This document shows positions 41,694-44,068 of a DNA stretch of 44,068 nt, in pieces. The DNA is taken from positions 1-44,068 of IMG/VR virus record IMGVR_UViG_3300048672_000354; one strand, given 5' to 3'. The stretch is from a virus. Under the pieces are notes generated by a model. It was not told where the DNA came from. It saw only the letters and a list, made by a program, of their open reading frames with translations, and did no database searches. Within the stretch, counting starts at the first letter, position 1, and the number at the start of each line of letters is the position of its first letter. A program made the position numbers and the translations under genes.

Positions 41694-42248
41694 TTATTGG
41701 CCCTCCCAGAAACTTTCTGGAATCCTATCAATGACTCCCCGAATAAGATCACCGTAACAAATCAAAAATTCTTTAGATTTATTACCATCTAGACTGCTTA
41801 ATTTATCCCAAGTGAAGGATTTCCAATCATCAATGCAGTAATCTTTACAACCTATTTTCATTGTTTTATTTTTTCTAATTGTGATAATGTAATGATATAG
41901 GTTTAGTTGGATTGGTTGAGAGCCACAATTTATACAATTTGTACAATTTGTGCAAAATGTACATTTTGTACAATATCTACAATCTGTACATTTTGTACAA
42001 TATCTACAAATTGTACAATCTGTACATTTTATACATTTTGTACAATCTGTACAAAATGTACAATTTGTGCAAAATCTACAATTTGTACAATTTGTACAAT
42101 TTGTACAATCTGTACAATCTGTGCAATCTGTGCAATCTGTGCAAAATGTACAAAATGCTTCATCGCAATCAACCAAAAATACTATGTTGTGGTGAGAATT
42201 TCCGGTTTCAGGATTTATCCATTGAATTTGTAAGTCTTGAAAAAACAT
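41694..42248 (-). CDS. Cys-triplet repeat protein (184 aa), function unknown
   Basis: Residues 33-108 carry 26 Cys at an exact spacing of three, as CTD, CTN, CTF, CTK, CRY and CIK triplets. The N-terminal 32 residues (FFQDLQIQWINPETG...) and the C-terminal 75 (about 110-184, from GSQPIQLN to FWEGQ) are ordinary globular-looking segments. No known family is recognised with confidence. The Cys register would place all thiols on one side of an extended or three-residue-per-turn helix, suiting metal binding, redox storage or a beta solenoid. An internal ATG (MKIGCKDY) starts the C-terminal part. SD is a weak GTGAGA. The coding repeat is a 9-nt DNA repeat. Confidence 0.8.
   Translation of the reverse strand: MFFQDLQIQWINPETGNSHHNIVFLVDCDEAFCTFCTDCTDCTDCTDCTNCTNCTNCRFCTNCTFCTDCTKCIKCTDCTICRYCTKCTDCRYCTKCTFCTNCTNCINCGSQPIQLNLYHYIITIRKNKTMKIGCKDYCIDDWKSFTWDKLSSLDGNKSKEFLICYGDLIRGVIDRIPESFWEGQ
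41930..42163 (-). repeat. 9-bp tandem repeat encoding the Cys triplets
   Basis: About 26 imperfect copies of a nonamer (on the plus strand TGTACAATT, TGTACAATC, TGTACATTT and variants). Around fifteen contain the palindrome TGTACA. All three plus-strand frames are also open here, which is a property of the repeat and not evidence of genes. Variation among copies is mostly at the third residue of each triplet, while the Cys codon is always kept, which argues for selection on the protein. Slippage would change the length in steps of three residues without a frameshift. Confidence 0.95.
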
Positions 42249-42289
42249 ATTAATCTCACTTTCTGAGGATTAGGAAGAGAATTTGGGTT

Positions 42290-42439
42290 TCAGTATTGGG
42301 GAATCCAAGGTACTGAGAGAGTATCAATAAATTTCCAATTGATATATTCCTGAGATTCATCGAATCCTAGATAACCTATTGGGGAGCAGGTGAAATAGAA
42401 TTGAAGAATTGAATCAATGATGATGGCAATTTCGGGCAT
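42290..42439 (-). CDS. Hypothetical 49-aa protein
   Basis: Short frame from ATG 42439 to TGA 42292-42290, preceded by GAAAGTGAGATTCT, the same leader as the Cys-repeat gene downstream (CTCAGAAAGTGAGATT). Hydrophobic/aromatic (IAIIIDSILQFYFTC, WKFIDTLSVPWIP). It fills the gap between the Cys-repeat and zinc-ribbon genes on the same transcript. Unrecognised. Confidence 0.55.
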   Translation of the reverse strand: MPEIAIIIDSILQFYFTCSPIGYLGFDESQEYINWKFIDTLSVPWIPQY

Positions 42440-42488
42440 AATAGAATCTCACTTTCTCAGGTTGTAAAGAAGAATTGAAAAGATTGTA

Positions 42489-42686
42489 TTATATCGGCTT
42501 AGGATTAAATGTGGCATCCTTAAGCCAGTCAGGATCAACACAAGTTTTACACAGTACCATTTGTTTATGGTTTGGAGTAATTACGTACCAAACTAAATTA
42601 AATTGTTTCTCTTCTAAACAATCAGTACAAGTATAGTTTGCTCCATCATTTTTAACTGGACGATAGATTTTATCTTTGTTTAACAT
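42489..42686 (-). CDS. Small zinc-ribbon-like protein (65 aa)
   Basis: Clear SD (AAGGA, six bases before ATG). Two CxxC pairs, CTDC (about 20-23) and CKTC (about 46-49), separated by 22 residues with aromatic strands, make a zinc ribbon. It is the first gene after the promoter at 42740-42769. A small nucleic-acid- or RNA-polymerase-binding protein is plausible. The first CTDC recalls the triplets of the Cys-repeat gene two genes downstream, but relatedness is not shown. Confidence 0.75.
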   Translation of the reverse strand: MLNKDKIYRPVKNDGANYTCTDCLEEKQFNLVWYVITPNHKQMVLCKTCVDPDWLKDATFNPKPI

Positions 42687-42739
42687 AACATTTCCTTTTT
42701 AGGATCTTAGAAACTCGAAATGTAGACTGCTAGACCGCT

Positions 42740-42769
42740 AGACTATCACCCCGGCGGGTGCCATGTCAA
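42740..42769 (-). promoter_or_regulatory. Sigma70-like promoter for the Cys-rich gene cluster
   Basis: On the minus strand a perfect TTGACA (42769-42764) is followed by GATAGT at 16 bp (42747-42742) or TAGTCT at 18 bp (42745-42740). The flank ATCAGGGGGCAC matches the 37260-37288 promoter's ATCAGGTGGGGC closely. The spacer holds a palindrome CACCC-GCCG-GGGTG, a possible operator. Predicted start is about 50 nt before the zinc-ribbon gene. Confidence 0.7.
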
Positions 42770-42930
42770 GTGCCCCCTGATGATATAGAATATAGTGATC
42801 TTAGGTAAACTATACCTAGAATCCATCTCATATCTATATTAGGTGAAGTGTATGTAGAATCCATAAGTGTATCTCCACGGTGTGTTTTTGTACCCCCACA
42901 GAAAAATTTATATATCAAATATACCCTATA

Positions 42931-43025
42931 TTACATAATATATACACACTATATATCACACCTATATATCCTATAGATACCTGATGGGAATATGTATTGT
43001 GTGGGAAAGTGTATATATTATGTAA
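42931..43025. repeat. 17-bp perfect inverted repeat, 61-bp spacer
   Basis: TTACATAATATATACAC (42931-42947) and GTGTATATATTATGTAA (43009-43025). The spacer includes CACACTATATAT and CACACCTATATAT near-repeats. Could be extruded as a cruciform or bound by a dimeric initiator. Confidence 0.9.
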
Positions 43026-43062
43026 TCTGCACCCATCCGGTAGTATCCGTGTGGAGGGGTCA

Positions 43063-43086
43063 ACAGTCTGACAGTCTGACAGTCTA
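43063..43086. repeat. Three tandem 8-bp repeats
   Basis: ACAGTCTG at 43063-43070 and 43071-43078, then ACAGTCTA at 43079-43086. The last unit leads into CAGTCTACATTT (43080-43091), repeated in inverted form at 42718-42729. Iteron-like. Confidence 0.85.
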
Positions 43087-43113
43087 CATTTTGAAAATTA
43101 GTTTTGGAAAACT

Positions 43114-43154
43114 ACACATGATACTACAGTGTTTTATGCTGCAATATCATGTGT
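43114..43154 (-). terminator. Long hairpin after the 218-aa gene
   Basis: ACACATGATA (43114-43123) pairs with TATCATGTGT (43145-43154), extended by six pairs inside. The inner mismatches on the plus strand (C-A, A-C) become G-U pairs on the minus strand, giving 16 continuous pairs in leftward RNA. It lies 15 nt past the stop of the 218-aa gene, followed by AGTTTTCC. A terminator or 3'-end protector is likely. Confidence 0.6.
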
Positions 43155-43168
43155 ATGAGATAACTCAT

Positions 43169-43825
43169 TTACAGTGCAAAAACAGCGCGGTCATTTTCGA
43201 TCTTTTTCCGCATTGCAATGAGCCGATTATTCAGTTTTTGTGATGTATCATCATCCACCGCACACACTTCCAATGCACGCAAAACACCATTAATTTGATC
43301 CATTGGGAGCAGGGTTTTTCCACCTGAGAGGGAAGAAATAATCCCCTTATATTGTGAGACATGACCAGAAACAATTGCAATCTGTTCAGGTGTACTTAGG
43401 TCATAATCCAGCTTTTCTGCAATCACCACAGAGAGATTATCTTCCAGATTCTGAGCGAACCATGATTCGAGATATTCTTTTGTGAGTCTTCCACCAGTGG
43501 CTTCAGCTTCCAGATATGCGATACATGCATCCACCGAAATTTCTTCATCACTCACAGATGATAGTGTACCCTCAGATGTCTCATACAGACTCCGAATGAT
43601 CTTATCCTGTACATCCCCCAAGTATGCTTGCATGTATGTAATCAACCGAGTTGCATCATCAGTTGAAATTTCAACTGGGGGAACTGAAACACAAATAGAT
43701 GGCAGAGGATTCGGGCACTTATCAGTTTTCTTATACCCAATCTTTGCAAGTCGTTGTCCAAACAATGGCGCAGACTTGCCAGATTCAAACAGATTGACAT
43801 TGTGACGGTTGGAAATATTGGACAT
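43169..43825 (-). CDS. Early protein of unknown function (218 aa)
   Basis: ATG 43825 after GAAAG; a TTG at 43840 is less likely. Codons are richer in GC-ending forms than neighbours, hinting at high expression. The N-terminal NVNLFESGKSAPLFGQRLAKIGYKK is basic/Gly-rich, the centre acidic (EGTLSSVSDEEISVDACIAYLE) and the C-terminus helical and charged (KLNNRLIAMRKKIENDR). It is flanked by CCCTATATT motifs on both sides and would be the first large early gene downstream of the junction. Possible major early or origin-binding protein; family unknown. Confidence 0.75.
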   Translation of the reverse strand: MSNISNRHNVNLFESGKSAPLFGQRLAKIGYKKTDKCPNPLPSICVSVPPVEISTDDATRLITYMQAYLGDVQDKIIRSLYETSEGTLSSVSDEEISVDACIAYLEAEATGGRLTKEYLESWFAQNLEDNLSVVIAEKLDYDLSTPEQIAIVSGHVSQYKGIISSLSGGKTLLPMDQINGVLRALEVCAVDDDTSQKLNNRLIAMRKKIENDRAVFAL

Positions 43826-43872
43826 AATAGAATCTTTCAAAAGTTTAGGAGATGGGAGTGAGGCAAAATTAC

Positions 43873-43921
43873 CTCCCTATATTGCAATCACATATTTTAA
43901 GGAGTGACCCAATATAGGGAG
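43873..43921. repeat. 11-bp inverted repeat upstream of the 218-aa gene
   Basis: CTCCCTATATT (43873-43883) and AATATAGGGAG (43911-43921), the right-hand version of the 1-47 element, located about 48 bp upstream of the 218-aa gene start. Possible operator or leader stem for that gene. Confidence 0.5.
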
Positions 43922-44068
43922 AGAATCTAATATTCTCAATACTTCGCGATAAGTTTTCCAGTTTTATCCCATGCTCTAGCAGAATATCCGGAATTTTGCA
44001 GTGCTGATTTTAATTCGAGACTCACAATCTTTTGCGGGTGAGTCACTGTAACCAATTGGTTAGTATGC
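43874..44068. repeat. Right copy of 195-bp terminal duplication
   Basis: Second copy of bases 1-195, with A at 43941 where the left copy has G. It follows the leader of the 218-aa leftward gene, so the leftward transcript from the junction gene runs straight into the early operon if the ends are joined. Confidence 0.95.
43936..44068 (-). CDS. 3' part of the 55-aa junction gene (second copy, truncated)
   Basis: Same reading frame as 63-230, from TGA 43938-43936 to the window end, missing its first 12 codons because the window stops. Its last residue is Tyr where the left copy has His. It is complete only if the ends are joined or terminally redundant. Not an independent gene. Confidence 0.55.
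   Translation of the reverse strand, partial: HTNQLVTVTHPQKIVSLELKSALQNSGYSARAWDKTGKLIAKY

Larger units (their letters stand above)
42687..43168. other. AT-rich intergenic region, possible replication origin
   Basis: 482 bases with no supportable gene. It holds a 17-bp inverted repeat (42931-42947 with 43009-43025), a bounding 12-bp inverted repeat (42718-42729 with 43080-43091), two direct copies of TAGAATCCAT (42817-42826, 42855-42864), TAGGTA/TACCTA (42802-42807, 42813-42818), tandem ACAGTCTG units (43063-43086), a CCCTATATT copy (42924-42932), many TATATA stretches, the promoter at 42740-42769 and a hairpin at 43114-43154. This density of iteron-like and AT-rich elements fits an origin or major control region. 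A rightward frame at 42992-43243 is not credible. Confidence 0.55.

Noticed and set aside
41930-42163. CRISPR-like array
   Set aside because: The unit is 9 bp in direct tandem with no spacers, and there are no cas genes. The Cas4-like nuclease is a phage recombination-type PD-(D/E)XK enzyme.
41907-42253. Three open rightward frames over the 9-nt repeat
   Set aside because: They exist because a 9-nt repeat without stops is open in every frame. They lack SDs and repeat-free coding sequence, while the minus-strand frame has unique flanks and operon position.
42992-43243. 83-codon rightward frame in the origin-like region
   Set aside because: Overlaps the 218-aa gene on the other strand, lacks an SD and covers the 17-bp repeat and hairpin.
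1-44068. Lysogeny module or phage RNA polymerase
   Set aside because: No integrase, excisionase, CI-like repressor or single-subunit RNA polymerase motif was found in any gene.

Overview
The window is an almost complete genome of a lytic, short-tailed (podovirus-like) double-stranded DNA phage. It is AT-rich and tightly packed, and most genes carry strong Shine-Dalgarno (SD) sequences. Bases 1-195 recur at 43874-44068 with one mismatch (68 G, 43941 A), so the molecule is circular or circularly permuted, or has direct terminal repeats. A 55-codon gene lies across the junction. I see no integrase, excisionase, recognisable repressor, transposase or phage RNA polymerase, so a strictly lytic phage using host sigma70 RNA polymerase is the simplest reading. 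The host cannot be named from the sequence. The internal virion (ejection) proteins and a GTA-type 3-TM holin suggest a Gram-negative bacterium.

Layout. Two convergent arms meet at a bidirectional terminator at 25764-25798. The rightward arm (720-25728) is the late module: small terminase-like protein, large terminase, portal, scaffold-like protein, decoration-like protein, SU10-type (DUF5309) major capsid protein, head-tail adaptor, two beta-helix spikes, tail hub/nozzle, lysis genes, three internal virion proteins (the last 1618 aa) and a GH28-like spike. The leftward arm (43825 down to 25817, plus the junction gene at 230-63) is the early/middle module: many small unknown proteins, a RecD/Dda-like helicase, a PD-(D/E)XK nuclease with a probable Fe-S cluster, a Sak4-like ATPase, a probable single-strand-binding protein, two nucleotide pyrophosphohydrolase-like proteins, a family A DNA polymerase, a DUF3987-type helicase, a DEDDh exonuclease and two tRNA genes, Ile2(CAU)-like and Arg(UCU).

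How it works together. The DUF3987-type ATPase, RecD-like helicase, PolA and SSB-like protein would replicate the genome. The PD-(D/E)XK nuclease, Sak4 and SSB-like protein form a recombination set. MazG and DUF5664 proteins adjust nucleotide pools, and the tRNAs fit AT-rich codon use (ATA, AGA). Two leftward sigma70-like promoters with similar upstream flanks were found, before a 212-aa early protein and before the Cys-rich gene cluster.

Most unusual features: a protein with 26 cysteines spaced exactly every third residue, encoded by a 9-nt tandem repeat (41694-42248); a 370-bp AT-rich intergenic region full of inverted and direct repeats that looks like an origin or control region (42718-43091); a multi-branched RNA-like element closed by a 14-bp stem that covers the next gene's start codon (36328-36434); and no recognisable endolysin.
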